A stretch of 64,000 nucleotides of DNA from Deroplatys truncata. Taxonomy: Eukaryota; Arthropoda; Insecta; Mantodea; Mantidae. The stretch spans positions 175,315,065-175,379,064 of the forward strand of contig CM060988.1 in NCBI GenBank assembly GCA_030765065.1, read 5' to 3'. Below the pieces are notes generated by a model, which saw nothing but the letters and a program-made list of their open reading frames with translations, was not told the origin of the DNA and searched no databases. Positions 1 to 11,940 of the stretch are shown piece after piece; position 1 is the stretch's first letter, and the number at the start of each line of letters is the position of its first letter. A program made the position numbers and the translations under genes.

Positions 1-837
1 AATTGATAGTAGAACCAGGAGCGATATTGCAGTTCAGCAAAAATGCAGAAAAGCCGTCATCACAACTGAATTACCCCTCAAAAGATCATCTCAGCTTTCT
101 TTTGGACATATTCAATCATGTTTCCCCTTCAGGAGTCCGCCATGATCTACAAGCGAGAAATGAGAACTTGAATATTTCAGTCTCTTCCTGGTTAACAAAT
201 TTTGTGATTTTCTTGTAATCGAGACTGATAAATATGGAAAGTTAGGTCAGCTGAAAAACCCAGATTCTTGATGGAAGGAAACTAATAAGAGGGATATTAA
301 AGCATATCTAGAAGTTTTGATTTATATGGAAATGGCAGATCTTCCTGAAACCAGGGATTGCTTCTAGGCACACTTTTGGGTTTATTCTTACATAGAAAGC
401 TATGAGACTCAGACGTTTTGAAAAAACACGATGAAGAATTGAGGTTAAAACAGAAAGAGAAAAATTTTGATTATTTGTAAGTATAAGGTTCCCCCTGCAT
501 TGAACATTGTAAAAAAGTTTCAAATGCATTAAAAGCAAGGTCAGGCTCTTGCCAGGGATGAGGTTATGATAGGATTGAAAGGCTGGTTTAATTTGAAACA
601 GTACATGACAGACAAACCAACAAAATAGGGAATAGCAAATAGTGGAAGTGGATATCTGCTAAATTGTAAAATATACCTTGAGAAAAAAGATCCCTATCAT
701 TATTTCAATCCACTGAGAAGAAAAAGGATCATGTGAAAACATGTGTAGAACATTCAGTCAAAAAGAAAAAAAGGACTAAATTGAGGAGTAAACCCAGTAT
801 AAATGTTAGCAAAATTCCTTTAATCAAAACTGGATGC
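1..837. other. AT-rich intergenic or intronic stretch
   Basis: No gene is recognised. A short open frame at the start (3-218, plus) has no recognisable motif and no good splice context. Stops are frequent in the remaining frames and no repeat shared with the rest of the window was noticed. Confidence 0.4.
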
Positions 838-1135
838 AAAAGAAAATGAAATTAGTTTTTATTTATGCTCTTGGGACATCCCTTTAACTACTATGGTTCT
901 TAGCATACAATTCTATATTAGGCATCAAAAACGACTGGAAATTTACTTCAGAGGCCTCTTTATGATGCTTAAGTGTACAAAACGGAACCACTAGCTTTAC
1001 TTCCCTTCCAAAGAAAGCCACATTAACAATTTTTCTGCCCAAAAAGGAACCATTTGCCCTTCATCGGGTTTGAACTCACAACTCTGCAAATTAGAAGGTA
1101 TTATTGTATCCCTTGATCACAGAGAACGACTAAAA
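838..1135 (-). repeat. tRNA-derived SINE copy
   Basis: This block resembles 14318-14605 along its length: both share 'actatggttctta', the 'gaggcctcttta/gagacctcttta' core and 'ttacttcccttcc'. On the minus strand the head has a pol III B-box-like GAGTTCAAACCCG (near 1070-1082) with an A-box-like stretch just upstream in the same orientation. These are marks of a tRNA-headed SINE. The divergence between the two copies suggests old insertions. The exact ends are estimates. Confidence 0.6.
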
Positions 1136-1992
1136 GAAAAGAAAAAATCTGGATGCTTCCTTGAATTTCAAGAGAGGGTGGTAAACAAAAACAATGGACA
1201 ATGAACAGACAAGGCAAATTTATAATAGGCCTGTAAATAACAGAGTCGACTGGCCAAGTAAATCATTTTTCACCTAATTTTTCCTGCTTACACCATTTCT
1301 TAATTTGTTTTAAATGCAGCATCCAACAATCAAACTTATCAATAGTTGTTAAATGTTTAGTCTATAGACTTGAAGTTTCCCACTTTCTTTTTGTATCCTG
1401 ACTCTGAAGGCAAGCCAAGATGTTTCTCCTGAAGAGAGGGCACTCCACAAGAGCTCAATCCTACTGCAAGTGCAATTTTTCGACACATAGCGTCCAGTAT
1501 TTCTCTTGTTTGGGCAGGTTGACATGGTAGCATGATGTCATTATTGCTTACCCAGCTATGGAAATGAAGAACATCTGCCTGGACACAGAAGTATTCCTTT
1601 TGCACCCTCAGCTAGCAAATTGTATGTTGCAACGTAATAGGTTTACATAAAGAGTCAATCAGAGTGTAGGTGTGACCATGTGAACACTGAATTTTTTTGT
1701 TTTGTGTTTTTTGTTTATCTATTTAGGTTTTCAACAAAATCAAATATGAATGTCATGTGTACTTACAAGTAGTATGAGGTCTGAATACTGAATACAAGTA
1801 AATTTGTGCCTCTTTTGTTTTGCTTCAATTATGTTAAGTCTATTTTGTTTAAATTTCCATTTAATAGGTAAAATGTAAGGACAAGAAAGACGTTTGATTA
1901 CTGCGCAACCAATTAATTAATGGCAATTTCCATAAAGATACAAATTAAAAGCTCTGGGATATCATATGATATAAAATTTAAAGTCTGGACAG
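1136..1992. other. Intergenic stretch upstream of the LTR element
   Basis: No recognised gene. A minus-strand open frame at 1357-1605 (82 codons) looks moderately protein-like, with few low-complexity residues and several cysteines and prolines. I cannot assign it to a family, and the upstream splice context is poor. It may be a fragment of an unrecognised mobile element. Confidence 0.35.
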
Positions 1993-2868
1993 TGAGGCAG
2001 TATTTTATATCACAACACTGTGAATACCAGAGTGATTGTAGTATAAATTAACATTATTGTATGACAATGATTTGAGATGTTTGTTAACTATAAGCATTGT
2101 TAGGAAATAAGTTTACACAGCTCACTGAAACTGACAATAGCAGCGAGTAACAATGAACCGATTGGGTGAGTTGTTTATCAATTAGAAGAGACAACAAATG
2201 ACGTCACGGTAGCGTGCCTTTCTTTAGAAACGGAGGGAATATCTTCCCTAGAGCATATGTTTTTGTAATTTTGATTGGCTGACGAAATACCTGCTAATAT
2301 TGGCACGATTTATTAACCAATAGCAGCTCTATTATAATGTTTAGGCATATAGGAGTTAGGGAGTATAAATTCTGGAGCCAAAGACAAGTATTGCGCAGTT
2401 CTACAGAATCATTCACAAGGTAAACGTCACGCAGTTCTAAGAAATCTCTCTCATGAATTTCACGTCAGGCATTTCTAAGGAAGCATTCACGAAGTACACA
2501 TTACGCAGTTCTACAGAATCTCTCGCGTCATAAAGTTAGTTACAAAATGTGAAATGTGCGAATTAATTGTGCGCGGCAAATAAATGATTGTAGTTACATT
2601 CGAAAATATAACAGTTTCAGTCAGGCGTGTATCAAGATTAAATATGTGAAACTAATTAAGTGTGACGGCAATAAAAGTGTAAAAACAAATTCTTTTATCA
2701 GTGTTATCTTTTAGTAACAACTCCTTTCCGTTTACACACCCTAAGTCAAGAGATATTTGCTCGACTGAGTAATAATAGCTAGCTGGAGGACAAAGAACCC
2801 AAAATTCAAAATAGTAAAACAATAACAGGCGCTCAGCAAATAAGATAACACGAACAGTTTACTGCGAC
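1993..2868 (+). repeat. 5' long terminal repeat
   Basis: Matches 5110-5984 along its whole length. It begins with TG and ends at gcgac just before the PBS. It has a TATA-like gtataaat near 2361-2368, followed by the repeated 'gcagttctaagaaatctctc' type motifs, and AATAAA signals near 2578 and 2671. It thus has promoter and polyadenylation parts in the order expected for U3-R-U5. The 5' boundary depends on the gacag target duplication and could shift by a few bases. Confidence 0.85.
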
Positions 2869-2872
2869 AAAT

Positions 2873-2890
2873 TGGCGCCCAGCGTGGGGC
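2873..2890 (+). promoter_or_regulatory. Primer-binding site of the LTR element
   Basis: TGGCGCCCAGCGTGGGGC lies four bases inside the 5' LTR end. It starts with TGG, complementary to a tRNA CCA end, and has the position expected of a minus-strand primer site. A closely similar site occurs at 20278 in a second, truncated element. Confidence 0.8.
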
Positions 2891-3274
2891 AAAATAACCA
2901 GAACATGGAGTGAATGGAGCAGTGCAATTAACTACAAGACGCAGATCCCAGAAACAACCACCAGAACGACCGACAACGCGGATGAGAGGACATCAGTAAC
3001 TATGAGAACAGAAGGCACAGGGGAATTCGACTACAGGACAGCAAGACGATGCACATCTACCGTAGTATGATGCAGAGGTGACATATATATCTAGGAGAGA
3101 GGGGCAGAAAGCAGAACATCAAAGCAACATCATCAGATAGCATCATAAACGTTAAAAAATATTACATTTTATGTGTATCCTAAAACAAAACAAAAAAATT
3201 GAGAGAAATTAAATGTCGTTGAGAAGTGGTAGGATTAAGTAACAAAGTCTACTAATAATACTGAAGAAATAATT

Positions 3275-4428
3275 ATGGAAGGGGATAAAGTAACAGTTGG
3301 CTGTAATTCAATGCAGGTTACGGAAAATAGCTCAAACAATGTAGGATTTGTGGGAGGAAATATTAGTGAAGAAAGTGAGAATAGAACAGCGGGTCATTCA
3401 ATTCAGACATCTAGGATTGTAAACATTTCAGGGCAGATAGCCGACGACAGAGATTGATATATTAGACATGTGGGTCAGAGTATTGTACCAAACAGGGATG
3501 AAGTAACTGTAAAGGGTGATGAAAATAAAGGTTTACAAAGAGATGTAAATGCAGCAGGAAATGTTAATTTTGATGCTGTTATCATGATGGAAATGCTGAG
3601 AAATTTTACAGATTGATTAGAAAGGAGTATGGAAAATATTGGTAAGAGTAATGACAAATTAGGAAAAAAAAAAAAAAAAATTTGATCAAAACAGGGAAGA
3701 TATGGAAAAGAGTAATAGGAAATTGAGGGAAGATATTGAAAAGAAATTTATGGAGCTAGATAGCAGTATGACAAGAATGAGAAATGAAAATCAGGAAATA
3801 ATAGCAAGTGCGATAGGAAAAGTTTCAAAGGAAATGTCAGACATGAGCAGGGAAATATCTAACAAAAAAAGTGAGGTTGATACTAAGTTTGAACATGTTA
3901 GTGTAAAATGTACAGAGTTAGGGAAGTCGAATGAGTAGCATTTCAAGTGAGCTAAGAGAGATGAACGCAGATTTAATTCAGGTTCAAGTTAATTTCAGAG
4001 GGGAGATATCTGAAATTCAGAAGGAGTCGGAAACACAAAGAAATAAGTTGTCTGAAGAAAAAGTGTTGTCTACAAATAATCAAAAATTAACTTCTGAAAT
4101 TAACAAGCACCAAGCTGTTCAAAATGAAAACTCCAATTAACTACAATTTATTGCAGACTTGTCAGAGTACTTTCAAATTAAAAAGATACCGGAAGCATTG
4201 AAAATGATAGTTGTTAAAAGATGTGTGGTTCAGAAAACTTTAGATTGGTTTCAAATGGTATCAGGGGGTGAAATTTCATATGAATCCTTTAAGAGGCTAT
4301 TCATGAACACATTTTGGAATGTTACGGTACAGCTACGAGCAATGTTTAGCCATGGACAATTTGATCCAGGAGATGGAATAGCAATGACCGCTAAAAAAAA
4401 AAAAAGCAAACAAAGTATTGGAATGTAA
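3275..4428 (+). pseudogene. Degenerate gag of the LTR element (coiled coil plus capsid-like segment)
   Basis: The reading frame is broken into pieces at 3275-3457, 3702-3938, 3931-4140 and 4159-4428. The middle pieces are rich in Glu, Lys and Ser with heptad-like spacing, as in a coiled coil. The last piece carries the retrotransposon gag signature: KIPEALK, TLDWFQ, then ISYESFKRLFMNTFW. No CCHC knuckle is visible. A poly(A) tract at 3664-3680 and another at 4393-4403 probably account for two of the frame changes. No long pol frame follows up to the 3' LTR. The gag family assignment is by motif and is fairly secure; function is not expected. Confidence 0.7.
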
Positions 4429-5109
4429 GAGGGTTAACTATATATATATATCATAAGAAAGGAGAAATAAATTCAGGACAAAAATAAATGTTTAAAGGGG
4501 AAAAAGAACATTTTCTTAGTAAACTGTAACCACATTTGAAATGAGGCATGTAATAATGAAAATTTAATGTCACATTAAACTAAAAGTATGTAGATATAAT
4601 TCAAAGAGTAATGTGAATATAAAGTACAAAACAATAAAAAAAAAAGGGTAAGAACAATTAAAGCAAAACACTTATGTAGCACACAGATAATTTGAAATTA
4701 TTTCTAGAATTAAGAGATGTAAATATATATGTGTAGAGGATGAATATTTTGGTAAATATGTTCAATAATTACAAAATGAACCAGAGTAAAAATCTTGAGT
4801 GTATAAATTTTTGTCAATAATCTAAGAAAGTATAACCATTTTGTAACAGTGACCTAAATAGTTCAGGGTAAAGTATTTGCTGTATAAAAAAAACCTGTAA
4901 TGTCAGATGTATGTATATAAACACATTAGACCCGAGCCAGTGAATAGTGGCGAGAAAAAGGCAAGATGTACTATGTGTGTTAAATGTGTGTGCAGTGTTA
5001 CGTGGAAGTGATAAATACCGTGTGTTACAAGATTCAGGAGACTAAACACCCAATTATAAAATTTCCAAAAAAAGTTGTAAATATTTATAATTATGTTTCT
5101 AGTGGGGCA
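4429..5109 (+). other. Non-coding 3' interior of the LTR element with PPT-like tract
   Basis: This AT-rich stretch has no open frame of note where pol would normally lie. It ends with agtggggca (about 5101-5109), a short purine-rich tract directly before the 3' LTR. That tract is the likely plus-strand primer. Confidence 0.55.
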
Positions 5110-5984
5110 TAATAGGCAATTTTATATCACAACACTGTGAATGCCAGTGATTGTAGTGTAAATTAACATTATTGTATGACAATGATTTGAGATGTTTGTT
5201 AACTATAAGCATTGTTAGGAAATAAGTTTACACGGCCTCACTGAAACTGACAATAGGAGCGGGTAACAATGAAGCGATGGGGTGAGTTGTTTATCAATTA
5301 GATGAGACAAACAAATGACATCAGAGTAGCGTGCCTTTCTTTAGAAATGGAGGGAATATCTTCCCTAGAGCATATGTTTTTGTAATTTTTATTGGCTGAC
5401 AAAATAGACGCTAATGTTGGCGCGATTTATTAACCAATAGCAGCTCTATTATAATGTTTAGGCATATCAGGGTGAGTGAGTATAAATTCTGGAGCCAAAG
5501 ACAAGTATCGCGCAATTCTACAGAATCATTCACAAGAAAAACGTCGCGCAGTTCTAAGAAATCTCTCCCGTGAGTTACACGTCAGGCATTTCTAAGGAAG
5601 CATTCACGAAGTAACATTACGCAATTTTACAGAATCTCTCGCGTCGTAAAGTTAGTTACAAAATGTGAAATACGCGAATTAATAGTGCGCAGCAAATAAG
5701 AGATTGTAGTTACATTCGAAAATATAATAGTTTCAGTCAGGCATGTATCAAGATTAAATATGTGAAACTAATTAAGTGTGACGGCAATAAAAATATAAAA
5801 ACAAATTCTTTTATCAGTGTTATCTTTTAGTAAGAACTCCTTTACGTTTACACACCCTGAGTCAAGAGATATTTGCTCGACTGAGTAATAATAGCTAGCC
5901 GGAGGATAAAGAACCCAAAATTCAAAATACTAAAACAATAACAGGCGCTCAGCAAATAAGATAATACAAACAGATTAGTGCGAC
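5110..5984 (+). repeat. 3' long terminal repeat
   Basis: The second copy of the 1993-2868 repeat, nearly the same length and collinear throughout. It is followed directly by gacag at 5985-5989, the putative duplicated target. Shared landmarks are 'ttttatatcacaacactg' near the start and the TATA-like stretch near 5480. Confidence 0.85.
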
Positions 5985-5989
5985 GACAG

Positions 5990-7309
5990 GAGTATTGCCT
6001 GTCTACAAAAGTAAGGTGAGTAATATTACTAGTTTATGCCATTTTTAGCATGCTCTTTTGTTTTCCATGCAGTTTTTCCACCTGCTTCATACTCCATAAG
6101 CCACCACTGGTAAATAAAAGCTGTAATAGTGATACTGTAAATATATAAAAACTGGAGCTCCAATACAAGCATCATACAAGTCTTCGCTGATGTAGGTATG
6201 GATAAATATATACCACCATTGCTCTAAGGGTAAGCTACCTAGTTTTCATAAACTTCGAAGTAGATATTTTTGTGCTAGTTAAGTAAAAAGATCTAGATAT
6301 TTTGTCCAGTATGTCATTTGATATTACACAAGTAATTTATGCATTAACGTGCAGGAACATAAAAAAGGTACATTTAAATTTAAAGGTTCACAAATGAAGT
6401 GGCCTGACTGGAGGAAAAACAACAAATACTGAAAGTGAGTCAGAGAGCTAACCTACTTCTGGGCACTGTACTTCAAAGCATGCTTTTTTCAATTGGATGC
6501 ATTTAAAATGGATATTCAAACACATTTTCAAATTGTAACAAACTTCATATAAACTGATTTTATGCATTATTATTTTTTAAAGAACATTGACGAGAGTAAT
6601 ACTGCCAGTACAGCTTTTATTTGTGAATCACCCTTATGAATTAACAACATTTTCAACCTCCTAAAAGAAAGATTGAGGCAGGGAGAATTCATGGTGAAAT
6701 GACATTGCTTATAAAGGGTCATCAGAATAAGTGGCAACACTGCTAGCAGCACCTAGGTTGTGGGCGTATGGCACTTGCCTCCAATATTTCATCCCTGTAT
6801 GAACAGACAAGGAAATTAATACCATCCTTATTTAGCGAATTCCAATGTTAAATGTCCCTTAAATTATTTAACATTTCAATAATGATGTTGGAAGCATTCT
6901 CCTTCTGCTAAAAGACAGATATTGCAGCACCATAGCAGATTATGATTCATATAATGCTGTTCTTCTTGGGAAATATTGGTTATTTCTTCCTGTATAGTTT
7001 TCTGATGTTCTTGTTTGGGGACTTGGCTACATTTTTTACTGATCTGAAAACGTAGGGGGCGGGATGGAAATGCTCCAAAATTAAGTCTTGATATCGTGGA
7101 GCATTAATTTTTTCCTTACGGGGAATGGGGCCAATAATTCTAGTCATACTCACAATATACCAACCAAACCTTAGGATCCATGTAGTGTACTTTGAATGTA
7201 TGAGTATGGGGGAAACAGTGCAGTACTAGGGACTGGATTCTCAATAGGGAAATGGTGCATGACCCAGTATGATTAATAGTGTTTTCGCTTTATTTGTAAT
7301 TCAAATATG
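5990..7309. other. Intergenic stretch without recognised genes
   Basis: AT-rich sequence between the LTR element and the decayed zinc-finger array. It shows no repeat shared with other parts of the window and no supported coding frame. Confidence 0.4.
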
Positions 7310-8091
7310 TATTAAATTTGATACTGAGTAAATCTCATTTGCAAAGATTACATTTGTTTGGGCTTTTACCGTCATGAACCAAACTACGAGCTTTCAAATC
7401 TGATAGCCAGGTAAAGCTCTTATTGCACATTTATGCAGCTTTTTTACTCCCATTAATCAAATTGAGTGCTTTTAAATCTGATAAATGAGTAAAGCTCTTA
7501 ATGCAAACTTTGCATTAGTGTGGCTTTTTGCCTTTATGAATCAAACTGTGTGCTATCAAATCTGATAGCTGAGTAATGCTGTAAAGCAAAATAACATTGT
7601 GGGACTTATTTCCTCATGAATTAAACTGTGTGCTTTCAAATTTGACAGCTGTATAAACCTTTCACTGCAAATATTACACTTGTGAAGCTTTTTACCCTCA
7701 TGAAGCAAACAGTGTGCTTTCAAATGTGATACACCAGTAAAGTTCCAATTGCAAACATTACATTTCTGTGGTTTTTTACCTTTCTGAATCCAAGTGTTAT
7801 TTATAAAGTTGATACCTGCGTAAAGCTCTTATTGCAAACATAACATTTTTTTACTTTTAACATATGAATCAAACCGTACCTTTTCAAATTGATAGAATAA
7901 AGCTCTTATTATAAACATGACCTTTCTGTGACTGTTTGCTCTCATGAATCAAACTGTGCTCTTTAAAATTCTATACCCTGCTTAAGATCTTACTGCAAAC
8001 TTTACATTTGTGTTGCTTTTTACATTCATGAATCAAACTGTGTGTTTTCACATCGGATAGCCAAGTATACCTATTATTGCAAATAGGTTAT
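7310..8091 (-). pseudogene. Decayed C2H2 finger array downstream of the zinc-finger ORF
   Basis: Read on the minus strand, this region contains about nine further 84-bp finger units recognisable by their HSLIHE-type linker (DNA 'tcatgaatcaaactgtg' and variants), TGCAATAAGAGCTTT and C..C pairs. They are riddled with stops, frameshifts and lost cysteines or histidines. They follow on directly from the six intact fingers that end at the stop at 8092. Either the gene once encoded a much longer array now truncated by the stop, or this is old 3' UTR left from array expansion. Confidence 0.75.
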
Positions 8092-9016
8092 TTACCATTT
8101 ACCATTATGAATCAAACTGTGTATTTTCAAACCCTGCAGCCAGGTAAAGCTCTTATTGCATACATTGCATATGTGTGGCTTTTTACTTTCATGAGTCAAG
8201 CTGTGTTGTTTCAAATAGCTTAGGTGTGTAAAGCTCTTACTGCATATATTACATTTGTGTAACTTTTTACGCCCATGAATCAAACTGTGTGTTTTCAAGC
8301 ACTGCAGCCAGGTAAAGCTCTTATTACATACATTGCATATGTGTGGCTTTTTACTTTCATGAGTCAAGCTGTGTTGTTTCAAATAGCTTAGGTGTGTAAA
8401 GCTCTTACTGCATATATTACATTTGTGTAACTTTTTACGCTCATGAATCAAACTGTGTGTTTTCAAACCCTGCAGCCAGGTAAAGCTCTTATTACATACA
8501 TTGCATATGTGTGGCTTTTTACTTTCATGAGTCAAGCTGTGTTGTTTCAAATAGCTTAGGTGTGTAAAGCTCTTACTGCATATATTACATTTGTGTAACT
8601 TTGTACCCTCTTGAATCAAATTAACTGTTTTTAAGTTTGATAACTGACTAAAACTCTTAACGGAAGCACTATACTTGTGAAGCATTTTCCCCTCATGAAT
8701 CAAACTGTGTGGCTTCAGCGTTATTTCTAGAGCGAAGCTCTTTTGGCAATTGTCAAAATTGTGTACCATCTTTTCTTCATTAATCAAATCAGGCAATATC
8801 GATACTGATTTGCCAGGTAATATTTTTATACAAAGCTTGGAATGCAATCCTGTTTCCATAATTGGAGCTTGTGTTTCTGAGTATAATACTGAATTACAAG
8901 GTTTACCATTATCCACTTTCTTCTTATATCTGTAAGAACATACATTTGTAGCTATTTGAGATGGTTCCATAGCTTCCACTCCAGGAGTTTCAGGGTAAGT
9001 TGTGTCTACAATCAAC
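8092..9016 (-). CDS. C2H2 zinc-finger protein, last coding exon
   Basis: This exon encodes the DNA-binding half of a nuclear C2H2 protein, likely a transcription factor. A good acceptor (polypyrimidine then CAG, ending at 9017) precedes the frame, and translation enters in phase 2, so the first codon is shared with the 13233-13273 exon. About 95 residues of linker come first. Three degenerate fingers with missing cysteines or histidines follow. Then come six intact C-X2-C-X12-H-X3-H fingers of 28 residues, alternating two types (helix THLSYLKQH and TWLQGLKTH). The linkers are HESKKPH and HERKKLH rather than HTGEKP. The six fingers are three near-identical copies of a 168-bp unit, a recent expansion. 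The frame stops at 8092-8094. DNA target and biological role are unknown. Confidence 0.88.
8101..8604 (-). repeat. Three tandem 168-bp two-finger units
   Basis: Units of exactly 168 bp (56 codons, two fingers) repeat three times with very few differences, in contrast to the strong decay of fingers on both sides. The pattern indicates unequal crossing-over or conversion within the array. Confidence 0.85.
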
Positions 9017-9030
9017 CTGAAAAATAGCAA

Positions 9031-10855
9031 GAATTGCTAATTTGAGAAAGTATTGTAGACAGAATATATTAATAACTCAGAGGATATTGGTGTTCAGTTA
9101 CTAAAAGGAAAAATAGTGCCCTTGGATATTATCCTGGGTTATAATTCAGAATGATGCTTAAATTAGTTGCTTATTCTCAAGGAGTTGCCTAAAATATAAG
9201 AATATGTTATCGATTATAAAGTTTAAATTTATCAGACTAAGGTAATGGTTTCAGGTATGCTAGACTTTTAATTTCAGTAATTTTAGACATTTTAAATAAA
9301 GGAAAACCTTTACTCTATACAGCCTTAGGGAACATCCTCCTTAACATTTCCCAACAATCAGCTTTTAATACTACATCCAATTCAGCTATATGTTGCACAG
9401 AAATTGCCAAACTCAAGACACAATTTCTATTCAAAAAGAATGTCATTAAAAGGAATCATTTTCTCAATGAACTCATTTTAAACAAGACACAGTATTTCTT
9501 CAAACACTGATGTTTTTACTAACATCTTGTGCATGAAAAATGAAGTCAAACAAAACAAACTTTCTCAACATTACTTTGCCTTTTCACTATAGTGGATTAT
9601 GTACCATTGCTACATACTGGATAAAAGAATATAATCACTAAACTAGGTTCAATGCTATATAACTTATCACTCCTTCAGATGTTGATAGACATAGACCACT
9701 GGTTGAAAAGGTCTCCTTTCTGAAATACTGATACTTTTAGTTTAGACCCATATTTATTGTACTATGAGACCAAAATGTCCAAAAACGTTTTTAGGGAAAT
9801 TAAAAATATTAAAATTGTACTTCTACACATTTCTCAAGAACAATTGAGTTGCAAATGTAAGTTTCGCTGTATAAACAAGGATGTGTGTAGATCTTGATGG
9901 CACACTACAATACTATAGTTTAATGAAGCTAGTAGACGCAGGTAGCAAGAGGACCAGCATCCTGCTTTGTCTATTAGAAAAACAGTTAACTCTGTGCTGT
10001 TGAAGTAATATTAGTTTTATTTTATTTATTTATAATAGGGTTTGATATGTAATTAAATTATATCTTCTATCTTCTTAACTCAGGCAGGAGGATTTCCTAA
10101 CTCCTAGACATGCTGGTAATTCTTCTCATCTTAATCAGGGACAATTGTCATTTGGTGTTATACTTATAGCTATTGGAATAATGCTTCAATCCTTCTTGAC
10201 ATGCTAGACATGTCGGTAAACATAAAATATAGCAGTGTAAACAATGCACAATGATGCCAAATTAACTTTGTTGCTCTCTGTAATTTGCAAATTCATATTG
10301 CCAAAAAAAAAACTGTGATGTGTCTGTCCATACTGTGCAATTATTGTTCTACACGGCTGATATTAGCCCCATTTCAGTAGATTATAAATGAATATTTTTA
10401 TAACTGTGGAACAGAGTAAGCTCTATAGTTAAATAGGTTACTGCTGTTAGTCCTAATTTAGATATTTGCCAACAGACATTTTACAACAGTGGCATATCTG
10501 TCCATGGTGCACAGTTATTGTTCTAAGCTGCTATATATTGTTACTGTCATTATCCATAGTTCAGAATATTGCCAACAGACATTTTACATCAAGGACATGA
10601 ACACCTTTCAAATTGTTAAAAACAATTCAGGGGTACAGCTCAGAAGACAATTAAATTTGAAAATAACAGCATCATATACAAGTAAACTAAGGTGATGTAT
10701 TTTGAAAACCTATTGATGCAACAATAACCACAACAAAAAGTAGCACAAAATATTAGTTAAAGGTATTTTTGTGGCTGTGCTTCTCAGGAACTGAAGTTCC
10801 CTATCATTATACGACAAGGTCCTTGAATGTGATATCCACAACAGGCATTTCTTTT
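9031..10855. other. Intron of the zinc-finger gene
   Basis: This lies between the finger exon and the 41-nt exon at 13.2 kb on the proposed gene model. It is AT-rich, without a recognised gene or shared repeat up to the Penelope-like remnant. Confidence 0.5.
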
Positions 10856-10881
10856 TGTAAAATAGGTTCAATACCTCAGAA

Positions 10882-11292
10882 CTAGTTTCGAGGAACCACT
10901 TCCTCATCGTCAGCTGAGTGTAACTGGTTGGCTTTCCTCTGATGGTTACAGATGTCTCCTTGTCCCTCTAGTGGTGGTTCTACAAGTTTAATAATACAAT
11001 TTTTGTCCATAGGGATGTCAAAATTCATTAACCTTGGACGAAATTTCCAAGGAAATATTTTCTCCCAAATGTTTAATTCCATAGGTTTTTGTGCCTGCTT
11101 GATAAGTGATACTGTGTCCTCAATTTCATGTCCCTGTATCCAAAAATGTGCTGCAACTGCTGATGTTTCTTCTTCCTTGGACTTGATGTTTCGAAAATGT
11201 TCTTAATCCTCATTTCTTTGTCACGCTTAGTTTGACCAATATAGATTTGTTCACAATCCTTGCAATCTATTTTATAAATCCTGGATTTTTTA
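10882..11292 (-). pseudogene. Penelope GIY-YIG endonuclease fragment, inverted truncated copy
   Basis: Minus-strand sequence equivalent to the plus copy from the GIY motif to the C-terminus. The intact part (10882-11082) ends with the tail EVVPRN, corresponding to the plus copy's region near 12100-12128. The upstream half is frameshifted near 11205. It has no independent start and is not a host gene. Confidence 0.7.
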
Positions 11293-11940
11293 TGAAGAAC
11301 AACAATAGATTAATTTTTGGAATATACAGAAAAAACACGCATATGGACAACTATATAAAAAATAATAGTTACAATCCCCCATCACACAAAGTTGCAGTTT
11401 TTAACAGTTTGACCCATAGATTAGCAAACATCCTCCCTCAATGAAAAGGAATATAACTTAGAATACCAAGAAATCTTAAAAACAGCTAGAAAAAATGGCT
11501 ACAAAACAGATATGGTGGATAGGTTAATCAAAAAATTCAAGCAACAAAAAATGATAAAAGAAAATACAACCCTCAAACCCCATAAACAAAATCCGACATA
11601 CAAAAAAGTCACATTTCACCCATGGGCACATAACAAATTCAAGAAAATTTTCAATGATAGCAATGTGGCACTCATCCCCGAAAATAAATTCAGCATAAAA
11701 TTCCTCATAAATGCAAACCAAAAAGAAAAATCCGGGATTTATAGAATAGATTGCAAGGATTGTGAACAAATCTATATTGGTCAAACTCAGTGTAACATAG
11801 AAACGAGGCTTAAGGAACATTTTCGAAACATCAAGTCCAGGGAAGAAGAAAATTCAGCAGTTGCAGCACATTTTTGGATACAGGGACATGAAATTGAGGA
11901 CACAGTATCACTTATTAAGCAGGTACAAAAACCTATGTAA
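11293..11940 (+). pseudogene. Penelope-like reverse transcriptase end and GIY-YIG endonuclease
   Basis: The first part (about 11300-11442) encodes the conserved end of the Penelope RT: IYRKNTHMDNYI, then SHKVAVFNSLTHR. A stop at 11442 and a frame change follow. The second part (11512-11940) holds a basic linker and then the endonuclease with SGIYRI, CKDCEQIYIGQT, a conserved R in ETRLKEH, and AAHFWIQGHEI. GIY and YIG are both intact, so the catalytic core is recognisable. A stop at 11938-11940 truncates the C-terminus, and the matching downstream sequence runs on to about 12128 out of frame. Non-functional copy. Confidence 0.8.

Larger units (their letters stand above)
1993..5984 (+). mobile_element. 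Non-autonomous gag-only LTR retrotransposon, complete
   Basis: Two direct repeats of about 875 bp bound a 2.24-kb interior. A primer-binding site lies immediately inside the 5' LTR and a purine-rich tract immediately before the 3' LTR. The interior has a coiled-coil segment and a capsid-like segment in broken frames but no protease, reverse transcriptase, RNase H or integrase. It therefore looks like a gag-only (LARD-like) element mobilised in trans. The 5-bp sequence gacag lies on both sides (1988-1992 and 5985-5989), consistent with a target-site duplication. The LTRs differ by scattered substitutions and small indels, so the insertion is not recent. The pol-less state is what I see; the trans-mobilisation is inferred. 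Confidence 0.85.

Noticed and set aside
1357..1605. 82-codon minus-strand frame as a host exon
   Set aside because: Looks protein-like but has no recognised domain, no good acceptor and no neighbouring exon; left as unassigned.
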